Positions 18,284 through 26,559 are shown, counted from the first letter of the stretch. The stretch is 64,000 nucleotides of DNA from Nonomuraea typhae (GCF_009760925.1 NZ_VRLV01000014.1:232874-296873), one strand, 5' to 3'. The notes: generated by a model from the sequence alone, not told the origin. Program-made: numbers and translations.

Positions 18284-19833
18284 GGGATACCTCGGTGCAA
18301 TCCGGCGATGGCCGTGACGATCTGCTGGTCGGGGATGAGGGACAACAGCCCTGCCGGGCGCTCGTCCCAGGTCGCCGCGTACTCCACGCGGGCCCCGCGC
18401 TCGGCGGCGAGGAGGGCGAGCTGAGTGGCTGCGCATCCGGCGTCGAGATGGGCCAGGTGGTGGGAGAAGTCCGCGTACTTGTACTCCAGCCGCCTGCGCC
18501 CCGCCACCAGCACGAACACGGCCGACAGCCCCTCGGCGCGGAGATCGGTTCCCGCCAGGGCCTCGGCGAGCGGCACGCGGTCGGGGCTCATCGCGATGAG
18601 GGTGTCGTTCACGTCGTCGTACCGGAAGACCGTGCCGGGCAGGCCGGGAACCTCGCCGATCAGGTACAGCTCGGCGGAGGCGAGGTTGCCGCCGCTGGGC
18701 ACCCAGCGCTGGAGCGGCGCCTCCGGCGTCCTGCGATAACCGGCCGTCTTGCGCAGGAGTTCGGCGAGGAGCGGATCGTCACCCAGCGGCCGTCTCGGGT
18801 GGGCGGGTAGCGACGGCGTCCTGAGCGTCTTCAGCCCCTCCCAGGGTTTGATCTCGAAGGGGGTGGCGCTGGTGCTGACGGTCAGGCCGGGAGGCGCGTC
18901 ACCCTCCTGCGCCCACTCGTAGGCGGCCATCGGGCTGGGGTCGCTCCACGCGCATGTGCCGCAGTCGGGGTAGGGGGTGACCAGGTGCCGGTCCAGGGCC
19001 GGTTCTGCGAGCGCGATCCTGGCCACGATCCTGGCTCTGGCCATCGTGCCTCCCGGGGCGATGACCGGGATCCCGCCGAGGATGGCCAGCGCCTCGGCGA
19101 CAGCCGTACCGGCCATGAGCGGGTTGTGCGTCTCGCTCTCCGGCTCCCATCCGGCCTCGGCGCGGCTTCTGCGCAGGCACGAGGGGCAGGCGGTGTAGCC
19201 GGTGAGGAACCAGGGGCCGAGCTCGACGTGCTCGGCGGTGGCCGCGACCCGCAGGACGGGGATGCCGCGGGGCGCGCACCAGGCCACGGCTTCGTCCATC
19301 CTGGCGGGCTCGCGCGGATCCGCCACGACGATCACCAAGGCCCGCCTGGCGTTCTCCAGCGCCGCCGCCTGATCTTCAGCGGGGGGTACGGCTCCGCTGA
19401 CGCACCAGCCGATCCCGCTCTCCCGCAGGTCGGCCGAGATGAGGTCGGCCGTGGTGAGGTCGTCGGCCACCACGTGGACAGCGGAGTCTGCGAAGTCCCG
19501 CATGAGATCGGCCGTGCCGAGGTAGCCACCGGTGTCCGGCAGGTTGCGCGACAGGTAGGTGGTGACGTGATTCCCCGGGGCCGGCGCGCCTTCTTCGAGC
19601 AGACCGCGGTCCCTGAGCACGTTGAGCGCCTGGTCCAGTTGCCGAGACGACAGCCCGGACGCGTCGGCGAGCTCCTCGGGGGTGCGTGAGCCGTCCAGCA
19701 GGTTCATCAGCTTCGGCAGCACCTCGGTGGCGGCCTTGCCGTGGAAGACGTGCCGGCGGGGAGCGCCCTCGACGATCAGCGCGCCGTCCGCCGCGGTGAT
19801 CATCAGGCCGTCGCAGAGCCGTTCCTCACCCAT
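18274..19833 (-). CDS. RRE/ThiF-like/nitroreductase fusion for azole formation
   Basis: The 519-residue protein has three parts. Residues 1-95 look like a winged-helix leader-binding domain (LPKLMNLLDGSRTPEELAD). Residues 110-330 resemble the ThiF/E1-like cyclodehydratase partner, with paired cysteines CPSC and CGTC suitable for zinc. Residues 370-519 resemble one SagB domain (QRWVPSGGNLASAELYLI, then KYADFSHHLAHLDAG). This would join substrate docking, YcaO activation and azoline oxidation in one chain. The start at 19833 overlaps the previous stop by eight bases. Domain borders are estimated by eye. Confidence 0.8.
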   Translation of the reverse strand: MGEERLCDGLMITAADGALIVEGAPRRHVFHGKAATEVLPKLMNLLDGSRTPEELADASGLSSRQLDQALNVLRDRGLLEEGAPAPGNHVTTYLSRNLPDTGGYLGTADLMRDFADSAVHVVADDLTTADLISADLRESGIGWCVSGAVPPAEDQAAALENARRALVIVVADPREPARMDEAVAWCAPRGIPVLRVAATAEHVELGPWFLTGYTACPSCLRRSRAEAGWEPESETHNPLMAGTAVAEALAILGGIPVIAPGGTMARARIVARIALAEPALDRHLVTPYPDCGTCAWSDPSPMAAYEWAQEGDAPPGLTVSTSATPFEIKPWEGLKTLRTPSLPAHPRRPLGDDPLLAELLRKTAGYRRTPEAPLQRWVPSGGNLASAELYLIGEVPGLPGTVFRYDDVNDTLIAMSPDRVPLAEALAGTDLRAEGLSAVFVLVAGRRRLEYKYADFSHHLAHLDAGCAATQLALLAAERGARVEYAATWDERPAGLLSLIPDQQIVTAIAGLHRGIPCP

Positions 19834-20425
19834 GGCCGGCCTCCGGAAGTCGTAGCAGGTCGATGAGGTCGCGGGCCGGTCTGGCCAGGTCGCAGCGGTC
19901 ACAGCCGTGGCGGCCGATGACCCGGTCGCTGGAGACCGAGAGCTGCCTGAGCACGATGGCGACCACGGACCCGACCGTCGCGCGCTCGAGCACGGTCGTC
20001 GCCACAGCCGCCGCCATCCTGGCGTGATGCGGCAGGTAACCGGCCGGACCGCCGGCGGGATCGGCGTCGTAGGCGGCGTTCAGCGCCCGCGTGCTGATCC
20101 ATTTCTTGTCGTGCTGGACACGCCTCTCGGCGTAGCAGCGAAAGCACGGGCCCTCCCCCGGCCGCACGAACGGGCCGACGGTGATCGTGCCGGAATCCAT
20201 GATCACAGGCAGCCAGGGGACGCCGGTGGCGTGGGAGAGCTCGTCGGCGCGTTCGCATTCGCGGGGATGCGGGCGCCAGAACGCCGCCACGACGGCCTCA
20301 TGACCGTCCTTGAAGGCCCGATCGAGCTCGTCGATCGCGCGGCCGTTCATCATCTGAACGACTCTGGCCCCGAAGTCGCCGACCCCCACGAGCGCGGGGC
20401 CTGTCACGCGAACGGCTGTGGCCAC
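19826..20425 (-). CDS. Short ThiF-like cyclodehydratase partner
   Basis: The GTG at 20425 is chosen because GAGGAG lies eight bases upstream; a second GTG at 20407 overlaps the YcaO stop as GTGA. The 199-residue product has a glycine-rich turn GVGDFGARVV and two CxxC pairs, CFRC and CDRC, a likely zinc site as in E1-like partners of YcaO enzymes. There is no N-terminal leader-binding domain; that part appears in the next gene. It is probably an essential activator of the YcaO protein, with the fusion protein supplying the leader contact. Confidence 0.75.
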   Translation of the reverse strand: MATAVRVTGPALVGVGDFGARVVQMMNGRAIDELDRAFKDGHEAVVAAFWRPHPRECERADELSHATGVPWLPVIMDSGTITVGPFVRPGEGPCFRCYAERRVQHDKKWISTRALNAAYDADPAGGPAGYLPHHARMAAAVATTVLERATVGSVVAIVLRQLSVSSDRVIGRHGCDRCDLARPARDLIDLLRLPEAGHG

Positions 20426-21681
20426 GGGTTCAACTCCTCCTCGGGCAGGACGGGATAGCCCATCCGGGCCGGCGCCTCGTACAGGCGCGGATGGCCCTTG
20501 AACTGGATGTCGGGAACCAGGCTCATCGGCTGCAGGTCGGGGATCACCACGTTGACCGCGTGCAGGCCCACCTCGGCGAGCTCGCGCGGCGTACGGTCGA
20601 CGACCACGGCCCGCATGTCCGCTCTCTCCAGTGCGCGCGACAACCAGGCGAGGGCCTCGTCCGGATCGTCGGGCATACGAGGGTTCGCGGTGGTGTGACG
20701 CTCGTCCTTGAGCAGGAAGTCGAAAGCCGGCGCCCGCTCGGCCAGGCCCATGTACCGGCTGCCGTCGGCGATGTGGTCGAACCCGGCGAGCTCGGACGGC
20801 GGCGGCTTGACGGAGCGGTGGATGACGTGCGGCACGTGAATCGCCTCGAAGAATGCCTTCTCCGCGGCTTCGCCCAGCGTCCTCCCCGTTCCCGCGCCGA
20901 CCATCCTGCTTGCCTTGTCGTCGTATTCGCAGGCGAGCAGGCAGTAGACCGTCGGGACGCCGATATCCGTGGTGGCGTCGAAGAGATGGGTGCGCACGAA
21001 ATGGCGCCTGCTCCATTCGATCGACTCGGCGAGCACATCCGAGATGGGCTCGGGGCCCAGCGTGGGTAGCGCCAGCTTCTGCAGCCAGAGCACGGAGATG
21101 ATGTCCCGCTCGACGACCTCGCAGATGCCGCGGACGACCGCTTCCACCGGGTCGGTGTGTACGGCGTAGCCGGTCGAGATCGGATAGACGAATCGCTCCG
21201 CCTCGACCCTGTGCAGGTTGTAGGTCGCCATCGCGGCCGGCACCCAGGTGGGTTTCCGGGAGTGCAGGTCGAGCCCGCGAACCCACCTGACAGACGCGTC
21301 GACGTCGAAGGGGCCGATCGGGCAGTCAGGGGCCGCGTATTCGCGCTCGGAGCAGCGCGGATAGCGCTCCGGCTCCAGGCACTCACCGGCCAGTTCCCTG
21401 GCCGTGGCCCAGATGCGCTCCTCGCCGAGGATGTCGGCGGCGGAGTAGCGCTCGGCGCCCTCCGCGATGCCGACGAAACGCGCCAGGTCCGTGGACCCTC
21501 GCACGATTCCCGCGCAGGTGATGTGTTTGCCGATCGGCGCGCCCACTCCGGGCTGACCGCTGCCGATGGATGTCAGGATGGTGGCGACCTCGCTCTGGAC
21601 GGGTTCGTGGGTGGAGTCCCAGTCCATGGAGACGACGCCGTACGGGGAGACCAGCCTGTCCAGCGAGGTGAGGTCGATCAT
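20404..21681 (-). CDS. YcaO cyclodehydratase of azole-forming type
   Basis: The ATG at 21681, with AAGGA ten bases upstream, gives 425 residues; the longer open frame only reads through the precursor region out of frame. Motifs include GIAEGAERYSA and RGICEVVERD, where Glu and Arg residues bind ATP and magnesium, GRTLGEAAEKAFFEAI, and a proline-spaced C terminus ending NPWPQPFA, typical of YcaO enzymes that use a partner. It phosphorylates backbone amides of the precursor and closes Cys, Ser or Thr side chains into azolines. It is the first enzyme gene after the precursor, 67 bases downstream. Confidence 0.92.
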   Translation of the reverse strand: MIDLTSLDRLVSPYGVVSMDWDSTHEPVQSEVATILTSIGSGQPGVGAPIGKHITCAGIVRGSTDLARFVGIAEGAERYSAADILGEERIWATARELAGECLEPERYPRCSEREYAAPDCPIGPFDVDASVRWVRGLDLHSRKPTWVPAAMATYNLHRVEAERFVYPISTGYAVHTDPVEAVVRGICEVVERDIISVLWLQKLALPTLGPEPISDVLAESIEWSRRHFVRTHLFDATTDIGVPTVYCLLACEYDDKASRMVGAGTGRTLGEAAEKAFFEAIHVPHVIHRSVKPPPSELAGFDHIADGSRYMGLAERAPAFDFLLKDERHTTANPRMPDDPDEALAWLSRALERADMRAVVVDRTPRELAEVGLHAVNVVIPDLQPMSLVPDIQFKGHPRLYEAPARMGYPVLPEEELNPWPQPFA

Positions 21682-21710
21682 GTGCGGCCTGTCCTTGAAG
21701 GGAGAGGGGC

Positions 21711-21741
21711 CCTGCCGCGGGCGTGGAAGCACCGCGACAGG
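21711..21741 (-). terminator. Hairpin between precursor and YcaO gene
   Basis: Ten-base arms (21711-21720 and 21732-21741) pair with one G-U wobble around an 11-base loop. No T-tract follows. It could weaken read-through or protect the upstream RNA, so that precursor is made in excess over enzymes. Confidence 0.55.
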
Positions 21742-21748
21742 TGGTGAA

Positions 21749-21892
21749 CTAGCTGCACCTCGTGGATCCGGAGCAGCGGACGCAGCTGGTGCAACACGGC
21801 ATGCTGCCGCTTGCACAAGGGATGTCCATGGTGCTTGCCTCGTCGTAGTCGAGGTCTTCGCCGGACAGGTCGAGCACGTCGAATTCCTGCAT
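21749..21892 (-). CDS. RiPP precursor peptide, Cys/Ser/Thr-rich core
   Basis: The 47-codon gene is read from an ATG five bases after AGGAAGGG to a TAG. Residues 1-25 form an acidic leader with the hydrophobic patch FDVLDL (4-9), suited to RRE binding, and no Cys. Residues 26-47 hold all six Cys (26, 33, 34, 37, 40, 46), six Ser and two Thr, with the dense block CCTSCVRC at 33-40. Cleavage after Pro25 is the simplest guess. It stands first in the operon, directly upstream of the YcaO gene. Its frame is independent of the two longer open frames through this stretch. Heterocycles at many Cys/Ser/Thr positions, plus an MNIO change at one or more Cys, are predicted. Confidence 0.88.
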   Translation of the reverse strand: MQEFDVLDLSGEDLDYDEASTMDIPCASGSMPCCTSCVRCSGSTRCS

Positions 21893-21954
21893 AACAACCC
21901 TTCCTCTCGTTGATCCGGTCGATTCCGGACCGCTTCGGATCGGATGATCGAGAC

Positions 21955-21995
21955 GCTATATTCGCCATCTGTCACGGATCTGTCGGTGATCTGAC
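21955..21995 (-). promoter_or_regulatory. Promoter with three SARP-type direct repeats
   Basis: Read on the minus strand, GTCAGAT, GACAGAT and GACAGAT begin 11 bases apart (21995, 21984 and 21973). The last is followed after 6-8 bases by a -10-like TATAGC or TAGCGT, about 60 bases before the precursor ATG. Heptamers at 11-bp spacing just upstream of the -10 box are the known arrangement for SARP activators. Confidence 0.72.
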
Positions 21996-22145
21996 CGCGC
22001 CGCCCGGCAGGCAGGCAGGCTGGTTGGTCGGCGAGATGATCTACCGTCTCGGCCATGACTTCAGCGACGCAGGCGCACGCGTGCGCGTGCGCCGCGCCCT
22101 CCTCCCTCGTCCCGCGAGGCGATAGACATTGCCGATCGCGCCGGG

Positions 22146-22990
22146 TTGGACCCGGTTGGTAGCCCGGCCCCGCCGAGCCGGCTCGGCCCGAGACAGGTTG
22201 GGTGGGAGACCGCCCGGGAGCTCGCCGCCCAGCGCCCGGACCTGGCCCGGCAATGGGAAGCCATGATGGGGCGAATCCGCGCCCGTCACCCGGACCTGGC
22301 CGGGTTCCTGCTACCGCCGCCGATACGGCAGCTGCGCCATCACGCCGAGCCTGGCCTGATCGTGCTGGTAAGCGTCCACGGCGGCCGGGGACATGCGCGG
22401 ATCCTCACCAGCGATGCCGACCAGCCCGTCCGATCGGTCATGCTTGAGCACGGGCAGCGGGAGGTGGGCGAGGCGCTCGCCTGGCTACCCCTCTCCTCCC
22501 ACCCCCAGGCGCCGTCATATCCGCAGCCACCGCATCCGGCCCAGGCCCCTCCGGCAAAGCACAGGCGCCACGAACAGTGGATCGAGTCGTCTCCTCCTGC
22601 ACCCCTACCATCCGCGCCCTCGGCGCCACCCGACCACCACCGCGGCGGCCGGCAGTGACGGGCCTGCGTCTGACCGGCGCGCAACTGGTTTGCCTTCGGC
22701 CCGCGACACTTTCAGCGGCAACCAGCGCTTGGCCGATCAAGCCATGCACACTACTGGTGCCTTCTTCCTGGCCGGCTATCCGCAAGTGATCGGCACCCGT
22801 GGTCGATCGACGCCGCCGCCGCCCGCATCGTCGAGGATGTCTACGCTCAGCTCACCGAGCAGGCAACCAGCAGGCCCCGCATCGAGCACTCCGCCCACGC
22901 CCTCCACGGTGCCATCCGCGGCCTACGCACCAACGCCATGAAAGCCCCACCCTGTGGGCCGCGCACGTCAGCCAGGAGGTGTCGAAGCTT
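22146..22990 (+). pseudogene. CHAT-domain protein remnant
   Basis: The first frame (22146-22658) reads GWETARELAAQRPDLARQW and LRHHAEPGLIVLVSVHGG, typical of the middle of actinobacterial CHAT proteins. After a gap the second half appears in other frames: HTTGAFFLAGYPQVIGT (about 22741), then a frame containing EDVYAQLTEQA and HALHGAIRGLRTNA, then LWAAHV. At least two frameshifts and a lost central block make it non-functional. CHAT proteins are caspase-like peptidases, often in defence or programmed-death systems. Confidence 0.72.
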
Positions 22991-23030
22991 CGAGGAGCCG
23001 GACCGTGCCGACGCGAACGCAGGATCCGTC

Positions 23031-23333
23031 TCACGGTCGCTTCACGGACATGCAAGCCCGAGCCGGTTCGCCGTGGACCCGCCGATACCCCCGCCTCGGG
23101 TTCTCGCGCACCAGGCGAAGAACCAACTCCCGAACCTCCTTTCTCATCGCAGGACGGCCGGCGCGGTGTGGGTAAGTCCATGACCGGTTGATCAAACGAC
23201 GGTGCCAGGCCAGCAAGGCGCCCAGGGTGACCAGCCGATGAGCTCCCAGCACTGTCGGCAGGTAGCGGGCCAACGCCGCCAAGAGCACCCGATCGGCCCA
23301 GTCCGGCTTCGGCCGGGCGACCTGGCGCTTCAA
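23031..23333 (-). pseudogene. Integrase-type transposase fragment
   Basis: The frame reads RPKPDWADRVLLAALARYLP, LLAWHRRLINRSW and VRENPRRGYRRVHGEPAR, matching the N-terminal and linker part of a DDE (rve-type) transposase. The catalytic core is missing. It resembles the fragments at 25445, 28995, 32167 and 47213. Confidence 0.75.
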
Positions 23334-23419
23334 TAGCTGCTATGTCGTCGTTGCCGGTTGTGCCAGATCTCCAGGCATTCGAAGATCGCGTTGCCGAGTT
23401 CGATCCGGGTGTTCCAGCG
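23330..23419 (-). pseudogene. C-terminal scrap of an IS3-type transposase
   Basis: The 29 residues include WNTRIELGNAIFECLEIWHN and RQRRHSSY, the conserved tail of IS3-family transposases. It abuts the preceding fragment almost exactly, so two unrelated elements were joined by deletion. Confidence 0.65.
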
Positions 23420-24047
23420 TCAAACCACAGCTCAGAGCCGTCACGATTGAGTTTTTGACGCGGGACTCAGTCAGGGACGGATCACCGCGGTCGAGGTCGG
23501 CCATGCTCTGGACTCACCGAGCACCGGGCCTTGGCCGTCGCGTCGGAGTCCTGGCGTGAAGCACATTCCGCCGATTCGGCTGACACCGAATGATGGCCTA
23601 GGACGTGTAGCTGGCGAAGGATGAGCAGACGAGCACGCCTCACCACTCCTGAGTGGGGCGCGTGAACGACTATTCAGGAGATCACTATGACGACCGTGCG
23701 CTGACGGAGTACGGCATCGGCCCCAGCCGCTTTGTCCGCCCTACTGGTTGTGGTGAGGAACGCTACTTCGAAGGCCGCAACCGAGTCCTCTCCCCTTCAG
23801 CATGGCGACGGCTGGTGACAGGACGCTTAAGGCCGCTAACAAGATGTCCTCAAACTGGTGAGCTGTATCGCTTCGGGCTCAGTCACTGGTCAGGCGGGGT
23901 ACCGGGGACGACGTTTCGGATCAGGCCATGGAACCCGGAGCCAGGCCGGGGCCCGATAGGACAATCAAAATAACAGCAACGCAGGGTTAGCCGCGAGGAT
24001 CGAAAAAGATAGCGCCTAACCCGTGGCCTTACAGGAGGATCAAGACA
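23420..24047 (+). other. Gene-poor stretch with one doubtful short frame
   Basis: A frame at 23653-23973 could encode 106 residues from a GTG, but the start lacks a clear ribosome site and the product resembles nothing I know. The rest shows no credible gene. AGGAGG at 24033 belongs to the next gene. Confidence 0.35.
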
Positions 24048-24512
24048 GTGCGGGCCAGAATCAAGGCAGCCATCGTGACGGCTGCAGCTCTTATGCTCCT
24101 ACCTTTGAGCCCAGCCGCTCAGGCGGCATCTGGGGTGTACTTGTTCAGCTGCCCTTACCAGGGCTGGGGGTGCGGCTCTTTCGAGAGTAATCCCATCGCG
24201 TGGGACGATTGAAACTGGACAGTCCCAGGGACGATCATGGCGAATGACTCACAGCAGGGTTTCCATCAATGGGGCACTCTTGTCGCCGTCAACGTCTTCA
24301 ATCGCCAAGGCGAATGGGTGACTTGGGACCGCTGCACAGCCTATCGATCAGGTCCCCAAAACTGCCCCGTTAAATTTGAGGGGTCAATTGTGAGGGACCC
24401 CTACAAGTTCACGATAGACATCTGTACCTGGGACACCACACAGCCGGGACGACTAGCCCACTGGTGCGATCCTGCGGCCCAGCGGACTGTCTATCCAGGT
24501 TTCTTCGACTGA
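24048..24512 (+). pseudogene. Small secreted Cys protein with internal TGA
   Basis: AGGAGG lies ten bases before a GTG at 24048, followed by a signal peptide ending AAQA. The frame meets a TGA at 24210-24212 and then stays open to 24512. The sequence on both sides aligns with the intact neighbour at 24688-25164: FHQWGTLVAVNVFN, RCTAYR, DICTWDT and LAHWCDP. A nonsense mutation is the simplest reading. The coding frame after the stop has not drifted, so the mutation looks recent. Confidence 0.8.
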
Positions 24513-24687
24513 GACGACTGAGGGCATCCGGTAGGACAGTCGTTGACCAAGGCCCAACGCCATGGCCGGGACTCCTGGGTCTGGCTTACGGGCCGCCGTC
24601 TCCCGCGCCGACGCGCGCTCTGCAGCGTCTGTCAAGTGCTACAAGGTCACCCTAACGCTCCAGCACAACAAACAGATCGGACAGGAT

Positions 24688-25164
24688 ATGCACACCAGAA
24701 TAAAAGCGGTGGCCGTAGCGGCTGTTATCACACTTGTGGTACCGCTAGTCGGCCCAGCCGCGCGGGCGGCTGAAACAGCGTACCTGGACAGCAGCACGAG
24801 CTGGGCAACCGCCTATTTCTCTGCCTACGACGACCTCGAAGTCGACAATTATGGAAGGTGGCGGTTGCATGGCTTGATCGGTGTCCGCGACTCGCAGGTG
24901 GGCGACCATCAATGGGGCACGATCGCCACCGTCAACTTATTCAACAACAAGGGCGAGGTAGTGGGCTGGGAGCCATGTACCGCCTACCGCACCCCCGAAG
25001 GGCCGGCGAACTACTCGTTCTGCAGCGTCTTGCTTGACGGAACTTCCTCGCCTCCGCCCGCCAAGATGACCTTGGATATTTGCACATGGGATAGCACGGG
25101 GCCGGCCCTCGCGCACTGGTGCGACCCCTCAGCCCACCGGATTTGGTGGTGGGACGCTTCTTGA
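24688..25164 (+). CDS. Small secreted protein with four conserved cysteines
   Basis: The 158-residue product has a signal peptide (residues 1-29, ending ARAAE). The mature part is rich in Trp and Tyr. Its cysteines (EPCTAYR, SFCSVLL, DICTWD, HWCDPS) are shared in position with the broken tandem copy upstream, which suggests two disulphides in an extracellular beta fold. I do not recognise the family. The ATG at 24688 follows GGACAGG closely, a weak ribosome site. No enzyme motif is visible. Confidence 0.78.
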   Translation: MHTRIKAVAVAAVITLVVPLVGPAARAAETAYLDSSTSWATAYFSAYDDLEVDNYGRWRLHGLIGVRDSQVGDHQWGTIATVNLFNNKGEVVGWEPCTAYRTPEGPANYSFCSVLLDGTSSPPPAKMTLDICTWDSTGPALAHWCDPSAHRIWWWDAS

Positions 25165-25444
25165 GACCGCGCTCTTCTCGCGAGATAAGCCGATACCGAC
25201 TCACGGATAAGAGCCATGCTCCTTCGTTGAATGAATGCAAAGAATTTATCTCACTACGGATATCGGCCCTGCCGTGCCGCAAAGAAACCGCTACCCCACC
25301 AGCGTGTCGGATACTCACCCATCGGCGCGACAAGCACCGTCAAGGGATACCATCCGACTGTACCGCTTCATAACTCATTGCGTAGTGCTTGATCTGCGGC
25401 TTTGATACCCAGATGCCGTGCGGGCAAGATCGCGGTCTGTATCG

Positions 25445-25560
25445 GTTCGTCTGCTGTATCTGACCTTGATTCGGGTGTTCGGTCGGCTGGTGCTGCTGGG
25501 GGGTGATCAGGCGTCCAAGGATGTCGAGATCATGGTGCTCCGCCATAAGGCGGCCGTATG
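25445..25560 (+). pseudogene. N-terminal scrap of an integrase-type transposase
   Basis: The frame reads LLYLTLIRVFGRLVLLGG and KDVEIMVLRHKAAV, the start of the same transposase family seen at 28995 and 32167. It breaks off near 25560. The 280 bases before it (25165-25444) contain no gene I can support. Confidence 0.7.
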
Positions 25561-25681
25561 GCGAGCTGCTTCGCCTCGGCCTGCAGGTCATTGAAGCGGT
25601 ACAGGCACGGAGGCGAGGTCAGGACCACGAAGCCGAACGCTACCTCCGCCAGGCCGCCGACGCCGGTGACACCGGTGACAC

Positions 25682-25978
25682 CGTCGCCTGCGCACCGCGG
25701 CTACGGTCGCCTTGCTCGCCACGACGACGCTGATTGTCCCCACTCCTGCCAGCGCACACGCCGCCGTCTCGGGTTACCTCTGCGAAACCGCTTACGCCGT
25801 TGGCTCCGTTGTCCGGGCTTTCCGTAACTGCAACGCGTCCTTGGGCGCTCCTACCTCTGGAGAGATCCCCCCGCCCTATGCAATCCACGGCTTGATCGGC
25901 GACGGCTGGAATTGCACGGGCTCCGGCCTCGCCCGGGTCCCACTCCTCGTCAGCGGAACAGACTGCGTTCGGAAGTGA
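25682..25978 (+). pseudogene. Secreted small protein lacking a start
   Basis: A signal-peptide-like stretch (RRLRTAATVALLATTTLIV, then PASAHA) leads into a 70-residue mature part with four Cys (YLCETAY, FRNCNAS, NCTGS, DCVRK). A stop lies just upstream and no ATG or GTG precedes the signal. The preceding bases carry a different helical fragment (RYLRQAADAG) in another frame. The start was probably lost in a rearrangement. Confidence 0.55.
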
Positions 25979-26044
25979 ATCCTGTTCCGCCCCCGGTGAT
26001 CGTCCCCCGTCACAGGCACTGGCCAGGGGCGGCAACCGTACGTC

Positions 26045-26341
26045 TCACTCGGCCGTCGCCGCCACGCCCTCTCCGGCTGCCTTGCTCAGCGCTACCCACC
26101 GGGCGTACCGGTTCTCGGCGTTGGCCAGCCACGGGTGCCGGTTGATCTCCTCGACGAGCATCAGCCGCTCCGAACGCGCCTCGGCCAGATCTGCTTGCCG
26201 CTCGGGATCCGGATTCGCCTCGAGGGCGACCACATCGACGCTGGACGGCAAGCCGGCAGCGATCTCGTAGCAGCGGGCGTCGGCGGCGTAGTAGTCGCGT
26301 TTGAGTGCGAGCAAGTCGGCGGGAATGTCCAGGTCAGCCAT
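26045..26341 (-). CDS. Small conserved protein of unknown function
   Basis: The 98-residue protein (a longer start at 26353 adds four residues) begins MADLDIPADLLALKRDYYAA and is largely helical and charged. GGGGGAG stands close to the ATG at 26341. Similar short proteins with the phrase DIPADLLALKR are familiar from streptomycetes, with no assigned function. It stands alone between two decayed genes. Confidence 0.68.
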   Translation of the reverse strand: MADLDIPADLLALKRDYYAADARCYEIAAGLPSSVDVVALEANPDPERQADLAEARSERLMLVEEINRHPWLANAENRYARWVALSKAAGEGVAATAE

Positions 26342-26559
26342 GATCTCCCCCATTTCGAGCGCCGTTCGGGAGGATCATAGACCGAACGAGTGTGCGACAG
26401 GATGAAGGGCGCCCCTCGGCCTTGTAAAGGCCGGGAGCCACCCTGGTCAATGTCGCCCATTGGGACCCCAACAGAACGCCATTCATCGACAATCGATCCC
26501 GGCCCTGGCTCGTCTCATGGAACGTTCCCTGTCCCTCGAGACGCAGAGGATGCGACGGT

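Noticed and set aside
12972..21892. Thiopeptide cluster
   Set aside because: The core and YcaO set fit, but there is no LanB-like dehydratase and no pyridine-forming cyclase.
21678..21968. 96-residue minus-strand frame as precursor
   Set aside because: Arg/His-rich, lacks a leader-core layout and has no ribosome site; the 47-residue frame is far better.
21682..22056. N-terminal extension of the YcaO gene to 22056
   Set aside because: It would overlap the precursor in another frame, lacks a ribosome site and has unnatural composition; AAGGA supports 21681.
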